Part shown: positions 1 to 11,539 of the stretch, piece after piece | Layout: every line of letters begins with the position of its first letter | Position numbering within the stretch: the first letter of the stretch is position 1 | From: Apiospora phragmitis | Lineage: Eukaryota; Ascomycota; Sordariomycetes; Amphisphaeriales; Apiosporaceae | Assembly (NCBI GenBank): GCA_038363925.1 | Contig: JAQQWL010000002.1 | Location: 2,108,001 to 2,172,000 of the forward strand | Direction: 5' to 3' | Length of the DNA stretch: 64,000 nt | Notes under the pieces: model-generated | Seen by the model: only the letters and a program-made list of their open reading frames with translations | Told to the model about the DNA's origin: nothing | Database searches by the model: none | Made by a program: the position numbers and the translations under genes

Positions 1-1061
1 TCATGCCATGTCATTCTTGGCAATTTTCGAACTTCACAAACATACTTCTTCTAACTTCAACATGAGTATCACCGGTTAAGGGATTCTGCACGGCCCCATG
101 GCCACCGATTAGGCAATCCAACGCGCTATTACGTGGTTATGCACAAATGAAGTTAGTAGTTGGGTTGCACAGAACTGTAGTCGTAGGCGCATGTCACCTC
201 GTTAGCGGCAGACAACCTGCAGGAGGGAGGCTCTTTAACTTTGGCCGATCCCCTGGGCGGGCCGAGTCCGTTCGTCCTGCAACGAATTGATAACCAACAC
301 GCCTTGAGAGAGGTGGTCACCACCATTGCCGCATATCAATCACGCTCGTAGGATTTCTGTCCAGTGGTGTCGGTGAAGGTGTTGAGCCGTGCATGATGAT
401 CTGCCTGCGGGGTCGTGCCTGGATGGGGGCAGGGGGGCCGAATTGAGCCAGAGTGCTAGACTCTTGGTGCAACCTCGACCCCAATGCGTGCACTGATTGG
501 GCGGCAGGCGAACACCCCTGGCCAATGGCCGAGCCCCCAACTTCTGTAGCCGCCGAGCCAGCCTGTTGGTTTCTGGGTCACTTACACCTCATTGGGAGGC
601 CAAACCAATACGCCAAGGTTCTCGTCACTGTTCTGACTTTTCTGCAGATGGCTTCAGGGGGGCGGGCGGTCTTGGGTGATGATGGACGGCATGGGCACAC
701 CCATGATATGATCAGGTGCTCGACATAATTAAGGGGCCCCCAAGGGCTGAAGACTTGTAAGTTATTTTCCCCGCTTCATTAATACATTGAATATAAGCAC
801 ATTCCGGGCTTAGTCGATGTGATGGGGGTAAATGTGTTGGGCGAGATGCAGTTGGACGCCGCTCATCAACTGGTGTAGATCATGCTGGATCATCACAGCT
901 AATACTAAATAGCTGGGGTCGGACCCGAAACCCTCTCAGGTCTATATAACTTCAATACCCACCTCACAGATCTGTCTTTCCTCTTCCTAAACTATAGCCC
1001 CCACGAAAACTACTATTCGTATTCTCACAAGATCTATTGCTACACCAAAAGAACTTTCACG
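1..1061. other. Intergenic region with promoter of the Hce2-like gene
   Basis: I see no convincing gene here. The open frames at 340-540, 453-728 and 497-679 are short, overlap on both strands and have no recognisable domain. The last 120 bases look like the core promoter of the downstream secreted-protein gene: a TATA-like element at 943-949 followed by a pyrimidine-rich leader and an ATG at 1062. Confidence 0.6.
943..949 (+). promoter_or_regulatory. TATA-like element of the Hce2-like gene
   Basis: TATATAA stands about 115 bases before the ATG at 1062 and is followed by a C/T-rich leader, as expected of a strong inducible fungal promoter. The role is inferred from position. Confidence 0.5.
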
Positions 1062-1601
1062 ATGCAGCTAATATCTACATTCGGCTTACTGCTGTTGCAG
1101 CTCTCTTCACTCGCTGCCGCCAGCCCACTCCGAACGACGCGGGAATCAACTCCTGTATGCGACCTAACTTTCACATACCCCACGCTGGGCTCCTGTCCCA
1201 CCGGCTGCTGTGGCTGGGGCTTCCGCAACCTCACGGAGTCCTCGGGATGGCTCTGCCAAGGCACGGGAACGTACGCGGCCCAGCCGGCCTCCAACCCCAC
1301 CGGCTTCGTCGACAAGTGCAAGGCGCTGCAAGACACGGTGAACTCCGAGTACTTCACCTGGTGGCTCACCTCCGATACGCCCAAGACCTGGTACGAGGCC
1401 ATTTCCAACGACGGCTGCAGCCTCCAGTTCAACTTTGACGAGGCCATCGACTCGGACGGCGACGGGCCGCACATCGGCAACGGTGACCTGGCGCAGTGGC
1501 TGACCGAGGGGATATCCACGACGAAGGGCGGCACCATGGATTCCACGGGCTACTCGACGTGTTATAGCTACTCGTTGCAATGGAGGATGGTTCCCAAATA
1601 G
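1062..1601 (+). CDS. Small secreted protein with Hce2 (Ecp2-like effector) domain
   Basis: Single-exon gene of 179 residues. The first 20 or so residues are a classic signal peptide (a leucine- and alanine-rich core ending AAAS), so the protein should be secreted. Residues from about 85 to the end follow the layout of the Hce2 domain (homologues of the Cladosporium fulvum Ecp2 effector): a Cys before a short helix (DKCKALQD), a Trp pair, a G-C-L-F-like strand, an IGNGDLAQWL segment, and a GYSTC strand before a C-terminal Trp. Upstream there is a further Cys-rich part (CPTGCCGWG). Hce2 proteins are proposed effectors or antagonistic proteins; the activity here is not shown. The domain call is by eye and has not been tested with a profile. 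Confidence 0.62.
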   Translation: MQLISTFGLLLLQLSSLAAASPLRTTRESTPVCDLTFTYPTLGSCPTGCCGWGFRNLTESSGWLCQGTGTYAAQPASNPTGFVDKCKALQDTVNSEYFTWWLTSDTPKTWYEAISNDGCSLQFNFDEAIDSDGDGPHIGNGDLAQWLTEGISTTKGGTMDSTGYSTCYSYSLQWRMVPK

Positions 1602-2609
1602 GCTGAGCATTGAGCGAAGCCCGTCATACAGTCGGTGCAGATACCCCTTTGCTGGTTGTTCAGCTTTCTATGTTGGCGGATGGGCGATGAAAGCATTCGA
1701 AGCGTTATATTTGATAATTCACAAGCAATCAATTGTTATTCAAATTAGTATTCAAGACATGTCGTCTAATTAAGCATCGAGTTCTTGAACTACATCTCCT
1801 CGACTGCGCCTAATTTACCCATTGGACGACTAGCATCCAGCTCACACGTAGTGATAATATGTGGGACTAGTCTATTTATAAGGGCAGACTTTAATGGCGT
1901 ATCTGAATTACGCATGGGATATTGTAAGTATATTTGTCCACTTGATTAGAATACATCTGGGCAGATCTAATAGCTAACCCCCTTTATTATTTTTGGGCGA
2001 ATCGGTATGCAAACTTAAATCTTGGAAAGGCCGAGGAAGTCATCAACAAATCATCTGAGAAAATAGATAGGGTTACGGTGCAGCTTCCCTGCATCTGCCT
2101 ACAGCCGTGCAAATAACCTTCCGGAGATCGGACGCCAAGTAAAGACCCAGACGATGACCGCCCATTCCCCTGTTCAATCTAAATAATCGCTGTTATCTGG
2201 GTACTAGATGATTCGAACATCATCAAGATGAATATTCCGAGGCTAGCACTTCCTTCTACTACTTCTGTCGGCGTTGGAATAGTCTTTACAGCCCCTAGTG
2301 CGGATATGTAAATATCCTACCAAATTCGTGATGCTTCGCGTCATACAGGCCATGAACCCACAAAGTTAAGATACATCTACTTGCCATATTTAAAACTATT
2401 CTGTCTTTATCTACCGATTAATTGGGTTTAGTTAAGAAGGCAAAGCTATATATACTTTCGGTTCTTGTTCATCGCTGGAAAATACGACAGTGGGAAGCTC
2501 TCATAAATCTGTTTACGTAAACAATAGTCTACAAACCTATCTACCAAAAGAGACTCATCCAGAAGCATTTCCGATCTTGATTTATCGTGAGTAAGGACTT
2601 TGCAGTAAT

Positions 2610-2938
2610 ATGTACCCGAAAGTCATATTCATCACTGGCGCTAGAAACCAGATCGAATATGAGACTGCCAAGGCATTCTACCAGGACCCCAAGCCCTGCC
2701 ATGTTTCTCCCTCTTAGGCGCGGACCACCCAAGCGAAGGCGCCGAGCTCATCAAGAGCGTGTTAGAAGGCGCGAGAAATGCTGACGTAGGCAAGAAATTA
2801 GGGAAATGGTCTTATCGCGACTTGATAGACGAGGGGGCGAGAGAGCCTCAAGAGAAGATCAGTTATTATATTACGCGTGCAAAAGGTGCCTCGTGCCAGA
2901 CGAATGACAGCATCATTTTGCACTTTTATTTTCAGTAA
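2610..2938 (+). pseudogene. Relic of a short-chain dehydrogenase/reductase
   Basis: The frame opening at 2610 starts with KVIFITGA followed by YETAKA and a PKPCHV stretch, which matches the first beta strand and helix of an SDR with its NAD(P) motif. The glycines after TGA are lost: a working SDR has TGxxxGIG, and here the segment reads TGARNQIE. A stop follows after about 35 residues. The next frame then continues in an SDR-like way (GAELIKSVLEG). No catalytic YxxxK part follows. I read it as a decayed 5' fragment. The identification rests on one short motif, so it is moderate. Confidence 0.45.
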
Positions 2939-3499
2939 GTATGCCTCGTCTGACTTCGATATATACTAGGCGGATATTTTCCTCCCGAGGCAGACCAGGC
3001 TCTTACGGCCCCTGCTTTAGCCTGCCTTGGGGGCCATGCAGGTGGCAAACAGAATAGGCTATTTTGGGATTCCGGATGGCAAGGCCTAATGCATTCTAGA
3101 ATGTCTTATTACTACTGTCCGTCTCACAAGTGCACTTTTAACGGAACGGTTCTCCACATAGCTGAATTCCAGCCTTTCCCAACATCGTGCCATGGAGCCT
3201 ATCTGGGGTATTATATGCAGTTGTCTTTAAACTCAGCAGCATACATGACTACCCTCACTGCTCGATTGAGTCGCCCTTTGCTCCCCATATATTCAGAAGT
3301 TAAGGGCGGAGGAATGCATAGGCTTACTAAATGGTTTGCTTTTCTGCCCGAGTTAGCCCCTGAGATTGGCATTGAGCTGAACAGGCCTGACGTAGCTCTG
3401 CGTACGCACAAACTTCCATTATCCGTAAACTACAAGGGTTTCAGGCTAGGCTGATTAGTACAAGACTAATGTATAGCAAATACTAAGTTGGCCACAGAG

Positions 3500-3507
3500 T
3501 ATATAAT
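3500..3507 (+). promoter_or_regulatory. TATA-like element of the GH26-like gene
   Basis: TATATAAT lies about 105 bases before the ATG at 3610, the same spacing as for the Hce2-like gene. The role is inferred from position. Confidence 0.45.
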
Positions 3508-3609
3508 GTCGTCCTTTTGGCCTTTGATTAAGGGAATACAGAAGGTTCAGCATCGACAGCCTCAACGCTTACTAAATTTCTACAAATCCACGCTTTTGGA
3601 ATTACCACA

Positions 3610-4766
3610 ATGTCTTTCTCCAACTTCGCCGCCTACGGGCTCCTGGCTGCCAGCGCCCTAGCCTCGCCCACCCTCGAGCCGCGCGCCGCCAGGGTATCCC
3701 TGCCAGGCCTGCCGGCCGGCTGCATGACGTCCTACAAGGGCATCGCGTTTGGCTGGCTGCCAGACGACGAGCACGCGGACCAGGTGAACATGGCCTCGCT
3801 GGCGTCCGCGTCCGGCAAGAAGGGCTGCTTCTTCGGCGACTACTCGCACGTCAAGAACAGCGCGTACGACGGCGGCGACATCAGCGACAAGGGCGGGCAG
3901 GCCGACGGCGCCGTCATCGTGCCCTCCATCATGCCCGACGGCGTCGGCTGGACCCAGGTCGACGCCGCGCTCGCGGGCCGCATTGCCGACGTCGCCAAGG
4001 GCTTCGTCGGCCAGGGCCTCACCGTCTACCTGCGCTTCGCCCACGAGATGAACTGCTACGCCAAGCCGGGCTGCGCCACGCCGGCCTACCCCGGCGGCAT
4101 GGATTACGGCGCGTACAAGACGGCGTGGATCAACGTCGCGAAGGCGTGCCACAAGATCAAGGGTTGCTAGTCGGTGCTGCTCTTCCTTTTTCTCTCTCCT
4201 CTGACTTTGCAACTTGTTACTGACATAGGCTGATCTTTCTTTCCTCTAGCATGATGTGGTCGCCCAACGGCAACGACCTAGACCAGCTGAGCAACTGGTG
4301 GCCCGGCGCCGAGTACGTCGACATCGTGGCGCTGGACTCGTACCCGCAAGACCAGGCCAAGATCGAGCAGGGCTTCGCGGGCTCCTTCGGCAAGGTCCAC
4401 GACGACTTCGCCAAGAAGTACAACAGGCCCTTCATGATCGGCGAGACGGGCTTCACCGGCAGCGAGCAGCTCAAGACCGATTGGGTCAGGAGGCTCACCA
4501 ACGTCGACGACCTCAGCAAGTACCCCAACTACAAGGGCGCCATGTGGTTCGAGTTAGTTTACCCTATCTACTACCCCTTTTTCTTGTTACTACTTACTAC
4601 ACTTACTCGTCAAGCAGAGGAAGTAACAAGAATACGATAAATGAACTAACGATTGGTTATTCGGCTTAGGTATAACAAAAATGAGGGCGGCAAGCAGAAC
4701 AATTTCTATGTCGTCTACGGCCATACTAAGAAAGAGATCGACGCGGTTGATGCAAACTTCAAGTAA
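3610..4766 (+). CDS. Secreted GH26-like glycoside hydrolase
   Basis: Three exons. The N-terminus is a signal peptide (residues 1-18, ending ALASP). The fold is a TIM-barrel glycosidase: RFAHEMN near residue 140 fits the acid/base Glu of clan GH-A family 26 enzymes, MMWSPNGND follows on the next strand, and IGETGF near residue 265 fits the nucleophile Glu. GH26 enzymes cut beta-mannans or related glycans; the substrate here is unknown. The last intron is clean (GT at 4553, AG at 4668-4669), and the last exon runs 4670-4766. The first intron is awkward. The acceptor at 4248-4249 is clear, but the GT at 4163 gives the wrong phase. Either GT at 4146 is used, which costs a few conserved-looking residues, or one G is missing from the run at 4161-4163. 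Length is about 311-317 residues. Confidence 0.72.
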
Positions 4767-5492
4767 GATTGAGGCTAGCCTATATCGTCACCGCAGCCAG
4801 CTGGACGGTTAATTGTACAAGGAAACTTTCCGCGTACGAGAAACGATGCTTAGCTGGCTTCTAATCGCTCCTTTAGGGGGTATTCTCTCCAATACTCGTT
4901 GTGTAGGATAGAATGGGGAACATACCATGATCATGGACGTCATTCGTTAGAAACAATACATTTAAGGCATGTTATTTAGTTGCGTATATACAGAACTATA
5001 AATAGAATACCAAGCTTTGCCCTTGCATCGCGTATGTTAAAATTGATAGGCTCACATGAAGAACACATAGGGCATATTACTGTCATGCCTTGAGTAAATG
5101 CAAGAGCCTACACTCATATTAGCAACTCTCAAGCTGAAGTCGTAATAAAACAGCGACAAACTAGCAGACGAAAAGGGGGGAGAATAGAGGCGCAAGAGTT
5201 TCACGAAGTTTTATCAAAGGTCACACGTGGTAAACAAGCAATTTCGATTTTCAAACACCCATTATCTTCAACTATGAAGCCGATATAAAACTATATACAG
5301 GCTCGGCTTCGTGCTTGTCATCAGATCCCAAGACGTAACGCTGAAAGATTCCACAAACGCGGCATTGTAACATCAAGTGTGTCCCAAAGCAACCCCCCGA
5401 GAAATGAGGAATAGCCGGCGGAGGGAAACAGTCAAGCCCTCCGCCAGCCTCCAGAAAGTTATTCAAGTTTTGCATCGCGACATGGTTGTCGC
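4767..5492. other. Intergenic region between convergent genes
   Basis: The 3' flanks of the GH26-like gene (plus strand) and of the small secreted helical protein (minus strand) meet here. It is AT-rich. I see no reading frame of substance and no repeat. Confidence 0.6.
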
Positions 5493-6195
5493 TTACAGAA
5501 GCTTGCCGAGGAGACCGCCGGTGACGGGCTGGAGGAGGCCACCAGCGAGGTGCTCGACGTCACCAACAAGGCTGGTGACCTCGGGCACGACGCCGTCGGT
5601 AACCTCGCCGACAAGACCGGTAGCCAGTTGGACGACGGGGGTGACGAGGGTGTTGACGAGGCTCAGGACGAGCTTGAGCTCAGGCTTCAGGGTGACGAGG
5701 ACATCATCGGTGACACCGCCAACAACACCAGTAACGGTATCCTTGACCTTCTCAACAATGGACTTAACATCCTTCAGGAGCACGGGGACGTTGTCGAGCT
5801 CCTCGCCAACCAGGGGAACAATGGTGTTGGTGACGGTGCCGAGGACGAGGCCGAGAACTCCGTGGAGCTCAGTCTCGACGTTGCTCAGGGTCCGCTGGAC
5901 GGTCTTGACGGTCTTCTTCTGGACAACATCACCGACGACGAGGTGCTCGAGATCGCCGACCAGCTTGGCTAGAGAGAGGAATCGGGTTAGATCGAGGGAC
6001 CATCAAGTTTTAGGCTCGTGCCGGGAGTCTATACTTACTGACTGTGCTCAGCTCATCGGTGACTGTGAGCTTGACGTCAGCGACGGTGCTGAAGATGTTG
6101 GAGACGGCGTTGGTGGCCTGGCGCTGCTCGACGACGGGAGCGGCGAAGACGGAGCTCACGGAGAGCGCGGCAAGGGCGGCGGTGAAGAACTGCAT
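5493..6195 (-). CDS. Secreted helical valine/leucine-rich protein
   Basis: Two exons: 6039-6195 and 5493-5968, joined over a clean intron (GTAAGTAT donor, AG acceptor), giving 210 residues. I start at the ATG at 6195 because it opens a textbook signal peptide (MQFFTAALAALSVSSVFA) followed by a possible Kex2-like QR site. The mature part has no Cys and is built of amphipathic stretches rich in Val, Leu, Thr and Asp with loosely repeated LVGEV/LVGDV units, ending GGLLGKLL. This recalls small secreted surface proteins such as the HsbA group, but I cannot place it in a family. A TATA-like element lies at 6366-6371 on the minus strand. The gene model is firm; the function is unknown. Confidence 0.68.
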
Positions 6196-9100
6196 CTTGA
6201 CTGGTGGATCGAAAATCGACAAAAACGATTAAGTTTTGGATTATGTATTAAAGAATGACTAAGGTAGGTGGTGCTAAGAGAGCGACTGAGTGAGTGACGG
6301 GAGGCTGTTGGCTTGGTGGGTAGAGAAGGGAAGAAGATCAGGATCAGAGTTCGCGAAGCCCAAGATATATACCCGTACGGCCACGATGCAAACCCCTTAG
6401 CCTGAGAATGCCGGGCCCCCTCGCCTGACTCCATTCAGACTAGGTCGGTAGGCATGTACAGTATCGATACATGTCGTCACTACTATGAGGGCTTCCATCA
6501 TCCATGTTGATAGACATTCATTCCATCTCAGCCCACTTGACCTTTGTGATACCCACGCGCTCCCAGGTAACGTATGTAGGGGATGCACGACGGATCCTTG
6601 ACAGCCTCAGAGTCAGTCACAGGCTGAACACAATACAACATGGGTGCCGAGCCTGTGGGAGGAGTGGGCCGCCGGGGGTCGGCCGGGGGTTCCTGGCAGG
6701 TCGCGGTAAACGTGGTTGCTGAATCTGGGAGTTAAATGACCTTGCCTGCTTGCGGGGGTAAAGGGCCCCCGCCGGCGAGCAGTTGGGAAGACGATCACAA
6801 TCTCAATTATCTGACAGGCACACATACCCAAAAGATTACCAGGTCAAGTCACCATGTTTCGTCCGCCATTCAGGCCATTGCCATCCAGCCAACGTCGCAT
6901 TCCACGCAGCGGGCAAGAGCTTCTTCGCGTTTGGTCTGTGCTGATCGACCGGGACGCTACGCTGTCTGGTTCGGTGACATTCTGCCCACTGTCAACCAGA
7001 GTTTATCATCAGTGGATGGTATTCATTTGGCATTTGGCCATTTGGCAGGCGGTATGACGTCAAATTAGGGAATAGCGAGGCGGCAGGTCCGTGTTGGGCC
7101 TCTGGTCAAACATGCGATACTTATCAGTAGGAGGGCGCCCAACACCAGCTAGGCCGCTTCCTGGCCAGGACGGCCGATCCCCAGGGTTTCCAAATTGGAT
7201 GCTGCAGGACCCGATTGTCCATCGTCGAATAGCGACGAGGATGTGTCTACGTCAAGTCAACAGAAGCACAGAATGAGGCAAGCGTGTAGTTTCCTGTCGT
7301 GGGGGAGCCGGGACTTTGCGCTGCTAAAGGCGTCAAAAAGAGAAAAGTGCGACTTTAGCAGCAATTTGTTAACGGCGATTGGCAGGCCCCCCCCTCGTGG
7401 CCCCTCTGCCCCTGGTCGGGCACTCAAGGGGGGCATTGGGGCACCTTTTGGGCCACCCAAGGGTCCTAACGAATTGCCGGTGGGGAAGCACAAGGTTTTC
7501 TGTCCACTGATTCTGTCCCTGACAGGAGACTATCTTTCTGTGACCTGGTAAAAGTTGGCTATCGAACAAAGTCGTCATTTCAGGTGAGGGCAAATTGATG
7601 ATTGTGAAAGATACTGCGCCGTTTCCGAACATCCTCCAATATGCGTGCACCTCTTGGCAGAAGCACTAAAAGTTGTGAGCTTGTTGGTCCAGTATGGCAG
7701 GCATGGTCGAGTGCCTTGGCAAACACCACTTGGCGATCGATCAGCCTCTTGAAATTGCACAAAACGCACGCGATGGCTATCGCATCAATGTCCCCGAATC
7801 ATTCCGCCAACTTGGGGAACACAATTGCCGGGATAGAAGGTCCAGATAGACTTGACAGCCGATCAGCTGGTTACTGCAAATGCTTACTACCAGGCGCTAA
7901 AGCCACGCTGGGCTGAAGCCATTGGAAACCGCTTCCAAGTAGTGCTGGTAGTGCGCGATGGCTGCATATCAACAGCGGAGCAGGCGGAGATGTTTGCTGA
8001 AGCTGGCGCCTATCCCTCTGCTCTACCAGAACACGGCCACTGACACGCCTTGCGCCTATTCCCAGACGGGAATGACCTCAATCTTGAGCAAGCATGGCCT
8101 GCAAGGGCGGAAACCTCTGCCCCTGTTGATCCCTTGTCGAGCTGTCAGCATGCGGCAGGGGCTTATTAGATGGGCTTGGCGTTCTCCAATCCTTGATGCT
8201 GATATCCAAGTACATACATACAGTACTCCGTATGAGTGACTGTGAGATATCTACGTGCATACCTGTCTCGCAGGTCGGCGGAATATTCCTCGACCGCAGA
8301 TTGGCCTTGATTGGCGCAAGCAAAACAACACCACGCAACCGGCTTACCGGCTCACTAAAGCGGATGGGCTCTCTGACTTTGTCTGTTGCCTCCTTGGTCG
8401 GTGACCATCCACTCACCACTGGCCGGAACTGGAATCTGTATCTTATCCACCACTCAGATCATTATCCCACTAAACCTCCTGTCTCCTAATCTTGAAGAGG
8501 AATCACAGGGTTAGATGAGGATCTTCTAGAAGCTTCAATGCTAGCCGAACCTAACTTCAGCACTGCAGCGCTCGCTTAGGCATGGCACGGAAGCCTTCAA
8601 GATCCCTGGCGCTCAGATGCTTTAAGAAGCCATCATCTGATCTGACCGCCTGCTATATGATTTTTCTTCTTCTCTCATTAACCAGTAGCTTATGTCGCTT
8701 CTACCCAATCCATAAACTGAGGGCTATATGAATGGCTCATCAATAGTAGAGATGACGCGACCCGACTACTTCTATCTAGCTCATCGACGACTCCTTATGC
8801 GTCATTTCGAGATATGGAGCATCACTTGAGATTATGCAAGAGGCAAACAGACACAGACACAAATCATCGCCGATGCTTTGAAGAGGTTGGGTGTTCCAGA
8901 CTACTGTTCAGGGATCGCGGCACGGATATGGGCTTGCAAATCATGCTAGGAGAGAGAACTCCAGCATCTGTAACAACAACGACGAAACCGAGCTATGAGA
9001 ACACGTCTTCTTGATTACACTCCAGAAGGATAGCTGAGCCGCAGGGATTTTGCCTCGTCGGCGGTCTTTTGTCTCTTGACTGATACACATGATAAGCATA

Positions 9101-10354
9101 CAGAACCGGCTGGTGTCACCCTCTCTTACTGCGTCGACTCCTCTCGAAAGGGCGTCGCCAACCGACATCGAGACGTATTGCAACAAACACGATACAGGAA
9201 CACATTTGTGAGCCAACTTGACAACGACCCAACGAACGAGTAACTGGCCCATGGGATTGAGAAAAGCGGAGCTATTGGCTTGAGAATATCAGCCCTGTCA
9301 GGCCCAAGCATCCGACAGTCTTCTCTTCTCTTGTAGCAACGGCAAGTGGTTAGCCGTGCTCTATACTCCGTTGTAGGATCTCGATAGTGAAGTATCGATG
9401 AGTCATGAAAGGAATGAATGCCACTTGTCAAGTCGAGGTGCAGGACAAAATCGATCAGCCATATCTCCGGGGATATGACAACCTGACGAGCGTTACACAT
9501 AGGTGCGCACAGAAGGTATTTGACTGTTTCGCATGTCTCCCCGTCTATCACCAACTGCCGATCTCAAAGTACGAGGAGATCCATCATGACTTCCGGGGCC
9601 AGGATGTTCATGCCAAAGCCATGCTCGAGGCCGATGCACCACAACAGGTCAGATTTTGCGTTCATCGTCTCCTTGCGGGCGATTTGCTCGTGATCTGTGC
9701 ACTCCCTCACCCAGGTCAGACGGCTCTCCAATACGATATCCGATCTACCAGCTGTACAACACCTCGGATGGTTTGTTGTCGATCACATTCGTCGCCCATT
9801 AAATACCCCGGGCCATCCAAGAAAGCGTCCTCGTATCCGGGGAGTCGACTACCAGCATCTCCACTCTGATTTTAGCTTAGCTTCCTTCTGGGGGCTGTCA
9901 AGCTCCCGGAGCTCCAGACTGCTTGCTGGGGGGCGGCTCCAGAGTCTGGATATGTCGTCTGAGGTGGATTTCTTTTCGACGGAGGCCAGATCTGGTGATG
10001 GCATCAAGAAACTTTGGAGTGCTTCTCAGGGCTGACAGGTCGGTGCGGCTTCTCCCTTCAATTCACGTGCGCCCCCGATGGTTAGGTGACGTTGACATCA
10101 ACGTCGCGCCGCCAAGTGGAGAAATCTGGAGAATCGTGATTAATGAGTCGCCTACTCCGCTTGTGGCCTCGACTCTTGTAACTTCCCTTTCGGGTTGGGG
10201 AGTATACAGACTACGTAGGTAGCTTCATTGCATGTTCAAATTTATATACAGCTTCTCCGCTTTCAACACAACGATCTGCTTTTTACTTCTCTACTTTGAA
10301 CAACTCTATCCACAAACCCCTACACAGGCTGTTACAAGAAAACCTGCCGTCACC
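6196..10354. other. Gene desert with only unassigned short frames
   Basis: More than 4 kb without a gene I can support. Frames of 60-154 residues occur on both strands but overlap each other, lack recognisable domains and show no consistent intron logic. The most protein-like piece is at about 7850-8043 (listed separately). There is no terminal repeat, transposase or reverse transcriptase motif that I can read. The last 130 bases are the leader of the UPF0303 gene. Confidence 0.5.
7852..8043 (+). pseudogene. Unassigned protein-like fragment
   Basis: A 63-residue open stretch with protein-like composition (it includes QALKPRWAEAIGNRF, then VVLVVRDG and TAEQAEMFAEAGA) inside the gene desert. 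The frame has no good start in context, and no partner exon is obvious on either side. I do not recognise the family. It may be an exon of a decayed gene or a chance frame. Confidence 0.2.
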
Positions 10355-11050
10355 ATGTCATCCGAAAAGATCCTCAGCCGGGTGAACAAGGAACCAGGCT
10401 TCGGTCTCCAAGCCGTTCTCGCCGCCCAGAAGGAAACTGGCGCTCCGGCCCCGCTCGCCGACCCTCCTGAGAACGTACGTACATCTCTTCATCTCCTTAC
10501 AACCCCCCCCCCCCCCTCCCGCCCTTCCCTCCGCCCCGTGTGCCTCGTAGCTAAGACAAGATTCATCCCACAGGCAGACGAGGTGAAAGCCCAGTGCGAC
10601 ACCTTCGTCCTAGACGCCTTCACCGCCGACGACGCCTGGGAGCTAGGCCACCTGCTGTACGCGCGCCTCCTCCCGCTGGTCACGGCCAAGGCGCGGCCAA
10701 CGCTGATCTCGATCGCGAGCGCGACGGGCCACGTGCTGTTCCAGGCCGCCGTGGGCGCCGGCACGCAGCTCGACAACACGATCTGGATCCAGCGCAAGCG
10801 GGCCACGGTGCTGCGGTTCGGCTGCTCGACCTGGCTCATGCACTGCAAGTTCGCCGGCGACGAGGAGGCCTTCCGCGCCAAGTTCACGCTGAGCCCGGAC
10901 CTCGCGGCCGGCTACGCCATCCACGGCGGCGGCGTGCCGATCCGCGTCCGCGGCGTCGAGGGCGTGGCCGCCGTCGTCGTGCTGTCGGGGCTGAAGCAGC
11001 ACGAGGACCATGGCGTCATTGTGAATGTGTTGAACGCGAATTGGAAATAA
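10355..11050 (+). CDS. UPF0303 / haem-degrading-domain (DUF336) protein
   Basis: Two exons, 10355-10474 and 10574-11050, give 198 residues. The intron (GTACGT donor, CACAG acceptor) is 99 bases, so the frame stays open across it, and it contains a run of 14 C bases. The second exon carries the family core: a helix, strands around TLISIASATGHVLFQAA, IWIQRKRATVLRFG, and a C-terminal GYAIHGGGVPIRV and VVLSGLKQHEDH strand pair. It resembles yeast YBR137W (UPF0303) and bacterial GlcG/HbpS-like proteins. YBR137W has been linked to the Get4-Get5 tail-anchored protein machinery, and some family members bind haem. No catalytic role can be read from the sequence. Length is usual for the family. Confidence 0.8.
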   Translation: MSSEKILSRVNKEPGFGLQAVLAAQKETGAPAPLADPPENVRTSLHLLTTPPPPSRPSLRPVCLVAKTRFIPQADEVKAQCDTFVLDAFTADDAWELGHLLYARLLPLVTAKARPTLISIASATGHVLFQAAVGAGTQLDNTIWIQRKRATVLRFGCSTWLMHCKFAGDEEAFRAKFTLSPDLAAGYAIHGGGVPIRVRGVEGVAAVVVLSGLKQHEDHGVIVNVLNANWK

Positions 11051-11539
11051 AAAGGAGATTTGCATTTACGTATATCCCCACGTATATAAGTCCCATTAGA
11101 TGAGCTCAACACGCACAAGTAAAGAACCAACTACACCTGATCAGACATATCAAAACCACTTATTGATGTTGTATTGTATTCTCAACGAGATTCTCAAGAG
11201 CTCTCTTGGGAGATAATAAGTGTTACGGGCTTTAGATTTATAGGATCAGCCGCAAAGCCGAGTTTCTGGAACAATAATGTGTCATCTAATTTACACTATG
11301 TACACTGCAGTTTCATAGACTCGCAAAGAAATAGTAACTGAGCATATGAGCAAGGAAGTTGTATTCCAACTAAATTCCTCCTCACATATATTCCAAGTCA
11401 GGCAGTGAAGGCCCTCGAAGTGGTGGTAAAACGACGAAAGCCTCCTATGTAACTATCCTCTCGAGTGCGGCTCAATGTTTATGAGATCTCTGTTGTACAT
11501 GCTCGGTTTTTGCAGGCCTCTCGTACGTATGAGGACTGT
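11051..11539. other. Intergenic region between convergent genes
   Basis: 3' flanks of the UPF0303 gene and the minus-strand BTB-like gene. AT-rich. Nothing else seen. Confidence 0.6.

Larger units (their letters stand above)
1602..3609. other. Intergenic region, AT-rich, with an SDR relic
   Basis: About 2 kb between two secreted-protein genes. Apart from the SDR-like relic at 2610-2938 I find only an unassigned open frame of 121 residues at 3089-3454 with no recognisable domain. A TATA-like element lies at 3500-3507, ahead of the GH26-like gene. Confidence 0.55.

Noticed and set aside
3658..4212. 184-residue minus-strand frame across the GH26-like gene
   Set aside because: Composition of a GC-rich shadow (Arg, Val, Ala, Asp runs) opposite an exon with clear catalytic motifs.
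9126..9869. Overlapping 142- and 154-residue frames in the gene desert
   Set aside because: They overlap on opposite strands, and neither has a domain, a signal peptide or plausible introns.
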